This document shows, piece by piece, positions 21,624 to 33,200 of a stretch of 64,000 nt of DNA. This DNA comes from Asterias amurensis (taxonomy: Eukaryota; Echinodermata; Asteroidea; Forcipulatida; Asteriidae). The stretch lies in the NCBI RefSeq assembly GCF_032118995.1, contig NC_092661.1:4094501-4158500 (forward strand), given 5' to 3'. The number at the start of each line of letters is the position of its first letter. The first letter of the stretch is position 1. Position numbers and translations under genes: made by a program. Under the pieces are notes generated by a model, which had not been told where the DNA came from, searched no databases, and saw only the letters and a list, made by a program, of their open reading frames with translations.

Positions 21624-22249
21624 AGGTTGGAAAACTAAGGAAAGCCATGACAATCCATGTAAATCAAAAACAGATCGCTACCATGCGTATAATGGAAAAG
21701 TGCTAGTCATCAACTTGGTGAAATTAACACCTTTTTCAAGTTCATAAAAAAAAATCACGCGAGAAATAATTTGGAAATACGGAGGGCCGGTTCCAGTAAC
21801 CCCCCTCCCACCCCCATAGGGTAAAATGGTGCAAATTGCTCTGGGAAAAAAAAAACAGTTGTTGTAAAAAATCTCTTCAACCGAAAGGGGAATTTCGTTA
21901 CGGTTATTAAAAATGACTGAAAAAATATTACCACGTGTATAATATCCCAATAAACTCTATTTTTAGACACAATTATTTTGTTCGTATAACTATTAATAAT
22001 TGGTCAACAATTAAGTGTAATTTAGAGCAAACAATCGTAAATTTGATTTTTATTGCTTTTTTCCCTCATCATCCCTTCTGCCGTTATCGGTTATTATTGG
22101 GGTATGATTTTCATTCTATGGCTCAAACTTCGGACAAACTGACAGTGGGGTCGGGTTTTTGTAGAGCTTTATAATGGGCATCACCTGGCGGGTTCCCATT
22201 ACAGGTTTATAACGTAACAATGCGTCTCCTCTGAAAACAAGAAACGGAC

Positions 22250-22735
22250 TGAGAGATTTGTGGGGACGGGGCGCGGTCAGCGGACAGGTGCGGGGACGGC
22301 ACGGGGACGTGGTCTGTAGACAGGGTGTGGTAAGCGAGGAGCGGGGTCGGGGCGTGGTCAGCGGACAGGAGTGAGGCATGGGCGAGGTCAGCGGACAGGA
22401 ATGGGGACTGGGTATTTTGGTCATTGGACAGGAGTGGAGACCCGTCCCCACTTACGGTGCGTGGTTGGCGGACAGGAGCGGGACAGAGGCGGCAGCGGAC
22501 AGGAGTGGGGCATGGGCGAGGTCAGCGGACAGGGGACTGGGTATGGCCAGCGGACAGGAGTGGGGACGCGTCCCCACTCGGACGATGCGTGGTCAGCGGA
22601 CAGGAGCGGGACCGAGGCGTGGTCAGCAGACGCGGGGCTGCGGCCGTGGTTACAGCGGATATAGGAGCTGAGCCAGGGCGTGGTCAGCGGACCGAAGCAG
22701 GGCTGGGCGTGTTCAGCAGACAGGAGTCGGGCATC
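22250..22735. repeat. GC-rich minisatellite
   Basis: Degenerate units built around GGTCAGCGGACAGGAGTGGGG recur roughly every 25-60 bases. The several overlapping 97-123 codon ORFs here are by-products of a stop-poor GC-rich repeat and are not annotated as genes. Confidence 0.85.
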
Positions 22736-23032
22736 ATTTTGAATGTTCCATCATCATTCAAAGGGAGAAAACGGAGCGTCAGCCTCAACAATTAATTTTG
22801 CAGTAGGCCCTTGGCAAGGCTGAAAAACAAGTTTCAGCGCCCAATAAAAAGGGGATAACAGAGGCCCAATAACAGTAAGTGAAAAATTAATAATGATTAC
22901 GGCCGATTTTGATTAAGGTTGAACCCGATGAACATAAACAAACTGCTGGTATTCACCAACAGAGGGCGGTAGTTACAAGAGGGCGTCAAAATGCAAAAAG
23001 TAAACTCGGCGCTGGCACCGTGAGAAACGAAG
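22736..23032 (+). promoter_or_regulatory. Probable FANCG upstream region
   Basis: About 300 bases lie between the GC-rich minisatellite and the FANCG start codon. An upstream ATG at 22991 opens a 10-codon ORF ending at TGA just before the gene's own ATG. No TATA box was seen. The start site is not defined. Confidence 0.3.
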
Positions 23033-26000
23033 ATGGAGAAAGTTCTGAATGATGTGATTGATAACTTCCTTGGAGGAAGATTCAAGACTTGCAGGTCTTT
23101 GTTGGAAGGTATACCAGTTACAGAATCGAAGACGTCTGGTGTGGCTCAATGTCTGGTGGAAAATAACCTACTTGTCTGCAGTTACAAAGTGAGTTGCTGA
23201 GCAATCAGCAAGTTCCTTCTTTTTAGTCACTGCTTGCTTTTTGAGTGCACCATGTGTGCACCACCTACGTGCACTGTATTGCGTACTGCTGGTTTTTACT
23301 GTACAACGTGTTTTGTTCACGTGTTGTTGTGTAACTGTAATGTAACAAATGTGTTGTGTTGTCTGTCAAGTGTCAACTGCCATGTTGTTGTAATTTCCAT
23401 GTAGTCATAGAGAAAGAATCTGTGGTCGTTTCTGTATGGTGTATTAAAAGTTATCAACAAAAATCACAGTCAGTGAGTGAGTGACTGTGATTTTTGTTGA
23501 CAACTTTTCAATTTAAGTTCCCCTTTTTTCATTCACAATCGACTTGTCATAAATATTACAATAATAAGTGCGGTGTACGACCGCTAATGACAAAATTTCA
23601 AAAGTGGAATACAGCGCCCCAGTTACTGGGTCTATATTAATAGGTGTGTGTTTAACTTACTTAAGAAACTATAACTAAGGTAAGGTATATTAATTTTGGT
23701 TTTACTCATACACCGATGTGTGTTAACACTGTATACTCGGTACTTTCCCGAGTCCTGTGAAAAAATATCACGGGCATGTTACTCGGGTATTTTTTCACAG
23801 GACTCGGGGGAAAGTACTGAGTATACAGTGCTAACACACATCGGTGTATGGGTTAAACCAAAATTAATATTCTTTATCCCCGATGCAAATTTAACATATG
23901 TTATATCGTTGCGGTACCCGCTGTCAAAACATAAGATTCGAACTGCCTCTAGCTACCGGGCAACCTCGGTAGTCTAGTTGGTAAGACACTGCTCTAGAAT
24001 TACAAGGGTCGTGGGTTCGAATCCCACCCGAGTAACATGCCCGTGATATTTTTTCACAGGACTCGGGAAAGTACTGAGTATACAGTGCTGACACACATCG
24101 GTGTATGGGTGAAAACCAAAATTAATATTCTTTATTCCCGATGCAAATTTAACATATATTATAAGGTAAGGTAGTTGCAATAACGTATCCCTCCTGCCGA
24201 CGGCGTAGCCGGAGGTACGTACGCCGTCGGCAGGAGGGTAACGTTATCGCAACAACTAACTTCTACGGCTCCTCAAGGGGGAGCCTTCACATAGTTTTAA
24301 GAAGTATGTTTAACAACTGTGTGTTTGTTGTGTCAACTGAACTGTGGAGTGTCAGTAGTGTCATGTCGTTTAATCTTCACTCAGGCTCAGTACATTAATT
24401 GAGAATCGGAAGCAGCAGAGAATAAGATGTTGCTGCTTCTCAAGGAAAGACTTCCGTATTCTGCCACCACTTTTTCACTAGTTTTTACCATTTTGTTGCC
24501 AAAAAACGCAAAGGAAAGGAGTATCTCATTTTGACATTGAGGGTTGAGTACATAACATATATAACTAATAATTAAGTTTTAAAGGCAGTGGACATTATTG
24601 GTAATTACTCAAAATAATTATTAGCATAAAACCTTTCTTGATTACGAGTAAAGGGAGCTGTTGATAATGTGAGAAACGGCTCCCTCTGAAGTAACTTAGT
24701 TTTCGAGAAAGAAGTAATTTGGTGTATCTGCACAAAATAACGTCAAAGATGAGAGATAATTCAGAAACTTGATTTCGGGCATGTCGGACCTCAAAATTTA
24801 ATTCTGAGGTCTCGAAATCAAATTTTAATATTGTAGTCGGGAAAATTACTTCGTTCTCGAAAACTACATTACTTCAGAGATAGCCGTTTCTCACACTATT
24901 TTAAACTACAGTGTATCAACAGCTCCCCATTGCTTGTCACCAAGTAAGTTTTTATGCTAATAATCATGATAATTACATTGAGTATTTACCCTTTAGTGTA
25001 CAGTGCCTTCAAAAGAGAGCCATTTTTTTATGCATAATAAGACTAGAGTATGTGCTATGGTGTTGGTTGGGGGTTACTTGCTAGGGACCATCCTCAGACT
25101 CATCGCGTTGATCTCTTCTCTCTCTCTGTAAGCAGGAGGAGCTGTTATCCACGGATGGTGAACCTGACGTCTCTAGAGCAATAGATGGATTCTGCGCAAT
25201 CACATCGGTGATGCACGGTAAGAATGTTACGCCCTAACTTTAGAATCGTCCCAACTGTAGTTGTGACTGGTCCCAATTGTAATTGTGACTGGTCCCAATT
25301 GTAATTGTGACTGGTCCCAAATGTAGTTGTGACTGGTCCCGTAGTTGTGACTGGTCCCAACTGTAGTTGTGACTGGTCCCAGCTGTAGTAGTGACTGGTC
25401 CCAACTGTAGTTGTGACTGGTCCCAGCTGTAGTAGTGACTGGTCCCATCTGTAGTAGTGACTGGTCCCAACTGTAGTTGTGACTGGTCCCAACTGTAGTT
25501 GTGACTGGTCCCAACTGTAGTTGTGACTGGTCCCATCTGTAGTTGTGACTGGTCCCAACTGTAGTTGTGACTGGTCCCAGCTGTAGTTGTGACTGGTCCC
25601 AGCTGTAGTAGTGACTGGTCCCAACTGTAGTTGTGACTGGTCCCGTAGTTGTGACTGGTCCCAACTGTAGTTGTGACTGGTCCCAGCTGTAGTAGTGACT
25701 GGTCCCATAAGTAGTTGTGACTGGTCCCAACTGTAGTTGTGACTGGTCCCAACTGTAGTTGTGACTGGTCCCAACTGTAGTTGTGACTGGTCCCAACTGT
25801 AGTTGTGACTGGTCCCATCTGTAGTTGTGACTGGTCCCAACTGTAGTTGTGACTGGTCCCAACTGTAGTTGTGACTGGTCCCGTAGTTGTGACTGGTCCC
25901 AACTGTAGTTGTGACTGGTCCCAACTGTAGTTGTGACTGGTCCCGTAGTTGTGACTGGTCACAACTGTATTTGTGACTGGTCCCATCTGTAGTTGTGACT

Positions 26001-28017
26001 GGTCCCATCTGTAGTTGTGACTGGTCCCAACTGAGATGTGACTTGTCCCAACTGACCATAATACAGATGGGACAGCCCAATTATAGCTGGCATGGCTGGG
26101 ATCCAGAAATATGTCACCAAGCAAAAAACCAGCAGCTTTTATAACACAAGTTGTATCTTAATAACTGGATTGCAAAAACTTGATTTTTTTTTTTTTTTGA
26201 GCTGTTGTGGGAAAGATATTACCAAGGTATGTAATACGAGGGACTTCATGCAGACAACTCGTCCGTCGGACAACTCGATGGTTCGGACAACTCGACGGTT
26301 AAGACAGCTTGACCATTCTGACAAATCGATGGCCGTTTTTTTTTAAAAACCACTCGACTTAGGACCAAGTCAAGTCGATGGATGGCCGTGATGGTGGCCT
26401 CAGCATTGTGCGCAGAGGGAAGGTGGGGGGGGGGGGGGCCTAGGGGTAGGGTTAGTGTAAATGGTTAAATTTAGCGTTAGGGTTAGGGTTAGGGATTACA
26501 GGAAATTTGTGTAAACATGTCAATAGCAGAGGTCTACCGTTTAACGGTCGACTTGTCTTGGCCATCTGTCAAATTTTCTCAACGTCGAGTTGTCTGAACG
26601 GTCGAGTTGTCTGAACAGTCGAGCTGTCTCAACCGTTGAGTTGTTTGATCAGACGAGCTGTCCGGCGGAGGCATTGTCTGTCATCCAATATGAGTCACTT
26701 TAGAAGTCCAACGTATCATCCCCTATGAAAACTGAGTGCCCGACAAAGACTTTTATAGTTGTTCTCATCTGTTTCCTTGTAGGTCTACCTTCATCAATGA
26801 AATCCCTCCCAGTCGAGTTCGCTGCATCGTTCAACACCTCGGTATTACTCCTACAACGATTAAACTCCAGAGAACTGCCACGATCCGGCTCAAACCAGAT
26901 CTATCAAGCTGCCACTGACCCTGCTGAAACCGGTTTGAACCAGATTAAGGAGATTGCCCGTACTTGCTTTCATAGGGGTAAGAATCCTTACGAGATGTTT
27001 CAAAAGTCTTCTTGATCTTTCTTTGAATAATTAGTTCAGTATAATTCTCTCTTTTGTTGTGCAAAATTTGCCAGTGTTCTACATGTACATGTATGTAAAG
27101 GTAGGATAATTTTATTGGTTTGCCAATGCTTATTAATAGGCAAAAATAAATAATGAATAAAAGTACAACAAAAGTCACACAATTGGTTTGAAAGTTTGAG
27201 CATATACAGCTAATTGCTGAGAAAACAGCAACAAGAAATCATTGTATTTTCACACATACATCTCCATCAGTGATGCTCGGATAGCTCCCTCGCTGAAAGC
27301 TCGGAACTTAGGGGTTATTTTTGATTCATCGATGACACTTCAGCCACACATCAACAACATTGTTCGTTTATCATCATATCACATCAGGAATATAGGTAAG
27401 ATTCGCAAGTACTTGGACAAAAGTGCCACTGAAAAGGTCATTCACGCATTTGTTACTTCTCGTCTTGACAACGGCAATGCTCTTCTCTACAGTCTTCCTA
27501 ACAACCAGATTTCCCGACTTCAACGGCTCCAAAATACTGCTGCCCGCATTGTGACACTGTCTAGAAAATCCTGTTCTATCACCCCCATTCTGAAAGAACG
27601 ACACTGGCTCCCTATCTCTCAACGAATCATCTTCAAGCTGATGCTCATTGTCCACAAAGCTCTAAATGGCAAGGCTCCCCACTATATTTCTGAACTGCTT
27701 CAAGTTTACACTCCATCCAGGAATCTTCGATCAAGTTCCATGCTTCTCCTCATTGAACCCAAGTCTCGACACTCATGGGGTGACAGGTCTTTTTCTGTAG
27801 CCGCGCCACGCGTCTGGAACTCTCTACCACTTAATCTTCGATCTTGTCTTTGTACCGCAAAATTCAAGTCTCTTCTCAAAACTTATCTTATGTCACAGGT
27901 TTTGAATGACTAATTTTGTTGTGTCTGTTTTTCTTTGTGTTGTGTTTTTGTTTTGTTTTGTTTTGGTTTACTGCGCCTTGAACACCCAGCAGGGTGGATA
28001 TGTGCGCATTACAAGTC

Positions 28018-28054
<37 letters not shown>

Positions 28055-30174
28055 CACAATCCATTACTGACAGTAGCGTTTCTCAGATTTAAATTTTGGG
28101 GCATAACAACTGATATCTTTTTACATTATCACATTACTTGAAATGCTTCACCAAACGTATACCTTCCTTTTAAAGACACTGGACACTATTGGTAATTGCC
28201 AAGACCAGTCATCTCACTTGGTGTATCCCAACATATGCATAAAATAACAAACCTGTGAAAATTTTAGCTCAGTCGGTCATCAAACTATGAAAGAAAAAAC
28301 ACTCTTGTCACACAATGTTGGGGCTTTCAGATGATTGATTTCGAGACCCCAAATTCTAAATCTGAGGTCTTAAAATCAAATTCGTGGAAAAATATGTCTT
28401 TCTCGAAAACTACGTTATTCAGGGAGCTGTTTCTCACAATGTTTTATATTATAACACCCCTTGCAAGTATTCTGCCTGCTCATTGGTTTAGAGCGCGTCA
28501 CATGACATGTCTTAGTTTTGCTAGACGACGGCCGTGTGATAGTGCGTCGGTTTGCCATGCGCTAGTCCGAAGACTAGCACACGGCGCCGTGCGCTAGTCC
28601 GACAGACTAGCACACGGCGTGCAGTACCCAGACGTCCGTTGCGTGTACGAGGATGATAAATTAATAGTCTGTAACCATTTCGGATTGCACGACTCTACAG
28701 TAAGTAAAAGTGTTTGCAATCTGTATTCGCGTCGTCCATGGATTGTAGCATTCAGGTCTGTAACTTAAAGGAACACGTTGCCTTGGATCGGTCGAGTTGG
28801 TCTTTGAAAAGCGTTTGTAACCGTTTTTTATAAAATGCATATGGGTAGAAAGATGTTGTAAAAGTAGAATACAATGATCCACACAAACATGCCTCGAAAT
28901 TGCGTGGTTTTCCTTTTACCTCGTCGACTAACACGTGGGCCATTTATGGGGGTCAAAATTTTGACTCCCATAAATGGCCGACCATGTTAGTTTGCACAGT
29001 AGAGGGAAAACCACGCAATTTCGAGGCAAACTTGTGTGGATCATTGTATTCTACTTTTAAAACATCTTTCCAACCATATGCATTTTATAAAAAACGGTTA
29101 CAAACGCTTTTGTTTTGACCAACTCGTCCGATCCAAGGCAACGTGTTCCTTTAATAATAATAGTACAGTATTTAGAAATGTTTGGGGTGTTATAAAACAA
29201 ATATTGACTGCTTTTACTCGTGCAATGGTTAAAAACTATGACTCCCTCGGTGATCCCCGGAGCGTTCTATTTTCCCTCGGCTTCGCCTCGGGAAAATAGA
29301 ACGCTCCGGGGATCACCTCGGGAGTTATAGTTTTAACCATAGCACTCGAAGCAGTCAATATTTGTATACTATCAACCTCCCCGCATTACTCGTAACCTTG
29401 TAAGGTTTTGTGCTAATATTTATTTTGAGTAATTACCAATAGTGTCCACTGCCTTTAAAAGTGAGCAGAAGTGTAATCTAAACTGTGATTACAGAGTCTT
29501 GCCTGAGTCTGAATGTTTATCTCTATACCTCCTGATTCAGTGACCAGGTTTTATTCTGTTCCTCAGTGTGTTCAGCGATGAGAGTAAATGAAGACAGATC
29601 AGCCGAGCTACAAGATCTTCTCATCAAAATTACCGGATTTGCTCACCTACGTAAGTTATCTTTGACTATCATTTATTCTGGTTGTGAAGCCAAGGACTTT
29701 CAGAAAAGTGATCACCGTACTAGCCAAGAACCCCATGGATAGTAGTCTAATGGATAGTATACAAATATTGACTGCTTCGAGTGCTATGGTTAAAACTACG
29801 ACTCCCAAGGTGATCCCTGGAGCACTCTATTTTCCCGAGGCGCAGCCGAGGGAAAATGGAACGGTCCGGGGACCACCGAGGGAATCGTAGTTTTAACCAT
29901 ACAGCACGAGTTACATGTAAAGCAGTCAATATTTGTTTTATAACACCCCCAACAGACTATTTATCATCTTCGCAGCTACACAGATGCACAACAAATTGGG
30001 TTTGAGGTGGGTAAAAAGACGTCTGGGTACTGCACGCCGTGTGATAGTCCGACAACAAACGATGCACTATCACACGGCCGTCGTCTAGTAAAACTAGAGA
30101 CATATCATGTGATGCGCTCTAAACCAATGAAAAGGCAGAATATTTGTAAGGGGTGTTACAAAAGACATTAATAC

Positions 30175-30256
<82 letters not shown>

Positions 30257-33200
30257 TATTCGGCCATTTCACAACTTGAACAGTAACAATACATGTAACT
30301 GCAAATAAGATTATAGTTATAGGAAGAAAAAAAAACATATGTTGAACAGAACTACATGAAGGCATACATGCTACATGTAAATAATGACAACTAAAGCACT
30401 GGTCCTGAATGATGATGACTGACATAAGGTTTGGATACAACAAGAAACATGTGAAGAATAGATGAGAGAGTAGGGTAGATTGGGAAAGGATAGGAGAACA
30501 GGGTGGGAGAGGGAAGAGCAGGGAACAAGGGACAGAGACAACCCATTTCAAGCTGGCCAGGATTAACAGGTAGTAGTTTTATGTTTAGATGAGGAGGAAA
30601 ATCCCAGACAATTATTCCAGGGAAAACCCACGCAGGCAGGTACATGTCAGGACTGAAAACCCAATCCACAAAGTACCCCCCATTGTGATTCCACCTGGCG
30701 TCCTATCGTGCCTATAGGTGGAATGTGAGGAAAGGTACCCCTAACGCCAACCTGAATACCCAATCGTTAACAGGGAATGGATGTGGGTTTTCGACTTTTG
30801 TCATAAGGCGCTGGACACTATTGGTAATGACTCAAAATAATTGTTAGCATAAAACCTTTCTTGGTAACAAGCAATGGAGAGTTGTTGATAGCATAAAACA
30901 TTGTGAGAAACGACTCCCTCTGAAGAAACATAGTTTTTGAGAAAGAGGTAATTTCTCGCATGAAGCCTTTTTTAGGGGCCTGAAAGCACACAAATTTTAG
31001 AAATAAGTGTTTTTCTTTCATTCTTTCTCAAATTTGATGACCAATACAGTCAGATTTTTCACAGATTTGTTATTTTCTGCATGTGTTGGGATACAACGAG
31101 TGGAGTGAGAATACCAGTCTTTGACAATAAAATTTTAATTACCAAACGTGTCCAGTGCCTTTAACACAGACCTTTTTTATGACTTTTCCAACTCTTTTAT
31201 CACTTTTTATCTTGTAACTCAGTACCAGCTGATGTTATCTCATCTGTGTTGCTGGAGTGCTGTGTGGCTAGTCTAGGTCACATGGCTACTCGTCAGCATC
31301 AAGAGGCTACAAAGATCCTCAACCAAGCCTTAAAGGTGCAGTCAAGAGCATCTAGAGGTGACACACAAAAGGTGATTTTTTAAATTTTATTTTATGCAAG
31401 TCGCCAGACACACAAGGCCTGAAGGCCACTTCAAGGTGAAGGCTGCAATTGTTTTTTCCAGGGGCCGTTGTCCTCTACTCTTGGAACAGGTTTACCTCCG
31501 TTACAATCCAGCTTTGGATATAATCAATAATCCGAGTTCACTTAAAGGCAAAATGTTTTTGGAACCATGCGATTGTTTTAAATCTGTATAAATGCCAATC
31601 AGGAATTCGTTGGTTGAAATCCCGCGCTGGTAATTTTTTTTTTCAACCCCACATCTCCTCTGTTAAACACTCTACACTGGCTGCCAATTGACAAAAGGAT
31701 CAAGTTCAAAACACTACTCTACATCTACAAAGCTCTGAATGATCTGTCGCCTGTCTACCTAAAAGACTGCATTGCCACCCATGTACCATCTAGGGAAGGC
31801 CTGCGATCGAGCCGGGACGTTACTCGTCTTTCATCCCAAAGAGTAGCAGGCAGATAGGCGATGGATCATTCAGTGTTTTCGGGCCAACTCTCTGGAACTC
31901 CTTACCAAATACCATAAGGTCCGCTCAAACAGTTTCAGCTTTCAAACGCAACCTCAAAACTTATTTATTCTTGTGTATTATATTTGCTACTGTTTGTGTG
32001 TAAAGCGCATTGATCATTTCTTTAGAATTGCGCTATATAAGAGCTGTTTTTTTTTAATTATTATTATAACAACATTTTACCCAGTCAGTTTTCCTTGTGG
32101 TTTAGTTTTTGATAACTTGTTATTTTTGTGTCACACTTGTCAAATCAAAGCATAAACCCATGGCTTAGTTCGCTTCTTTCATGGTTTTGTTTACATGATT
32201 TTATTTGTTAGATCTCGTCACTTGTGTTACTGCTAAGTCTACAAACTGGTCGCTTAACTGTGGATGTTAACGCTCTGCAAGATAATGGTAAGGGACCTTG
32301 TCAAAATAGTCTAAGCAGAAAACATTGCTTAAGTATTTCCTGCTAAGCAGAAAAAAATTAGCCGAACGAGCTTTAAATGTATGTGCTGAGTAGCTGTAGT
32401 AGCGTGACGGGCTCGAACTGGTTTGATTGGAAGAGGTGCTCTAGAACTCCAAAAGTTTTGGGCTACCATCCCGTCCTGCAATAAGACATGGCATCGTACT
32501 TAAAACGAGAAGGCTAACAGACGTACTACGAACATAATTGCCAGACTTAGATCATACTAGGGACGTGCTAGACATGGTGCGGTCAAGTGTTAGTCAGACA
32601 TACCCAACTCATTACTAGAATAAAACTGACTAGGGTCACACTTTCTGGTCAAAGCTATACGTCTAGCAAGACATAACCTGTTGAGTGCTTTTTTAGAACG
32701 AGTTCGGACATTTTGAGAACAAGTTTAGTGGCGGTGACCCAGCCTAAAGAAACATCATGACTATAGCAAGTTTGGATCAACAGCAATGTCTCAAAAAAAA
32801 CCTTATGCATCTCCTTTATTTCTGTTTTCCTTTCATAGGCTCGTCTTCTGTCCATGCTGCAGATCTGACACAATTCCTATTGGTTGTTTGCCTGTTTCAA
32901 ACTGGCCAATGGGATGGCTGCCTTGCGAGAATAAACAAAAACAAATGCAGACTTCCAGAACCACTCAACTTGATTCAAATATTTATCCAAGGTGAGTAAG
33001 TCATGATTTTCCTTCCATACATGCCATATAATGAGACCACAATATTGCAGGCAGGCATTATCTATCTTTTTAAAACCACAGTGGATGATATTAAGTGGTC
33101 AGACAGTAGGATGGTTGACTGTGCACTGTGCAAATGCATTCATCACAAGAAACCATATTGCAGGCTGGCATAATATATTGTATCATTTAAAATCGTCAAC

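Larger units (their letters stand above)
20441..22249. other. Intergenic region upstream of FANCG, distal part
   Basis: Contains G-rich tracts (20558-20568 and 20880-20912), the nested MITE-D/MITE-C pair (20988-21623), and AT-rich sequence with no recognisable gene. Confidence 0.55.
28170..29458. mobile_element. MITE-A copy split by a ~910 bp nested insertion
   Basis: The left part (28170-28448) ends in CACAATGTTTTATA and the copy resumes at about 29364 with CTATCAACCTCCCC. Uninterrupted copies read straight across this junction. TTAA is present at both outer ends. Confidence 0.85.

Noticed and set aside
22371..22795. Overlapping 97-123 codon plus-strand ORFs
   Set aside because: Open only because the GC-rich minisatellite lacks stops; the same phrases appear in all frames.
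25145..26124. Three long minus-strand ORFs (311, 294 and 211 codons) with repeated GTSHNY/WDQSQL phrases
   Set aside because: They are readings of one 22 bp minisatellite in three frames; no start context, domain or exon partner.
26473..26495. Telomere or chromosome end
   Set aside because: Only about three TTAGGG units, with genes and repeats continuing on both sides.
27242..27913. Host gene or functional reverse transcriptase
   Set aside because: Only the C-terminal tail of a LINE reverse transcriptase is present, followed by a (TTA)n tail; a 5'-truncated copy.
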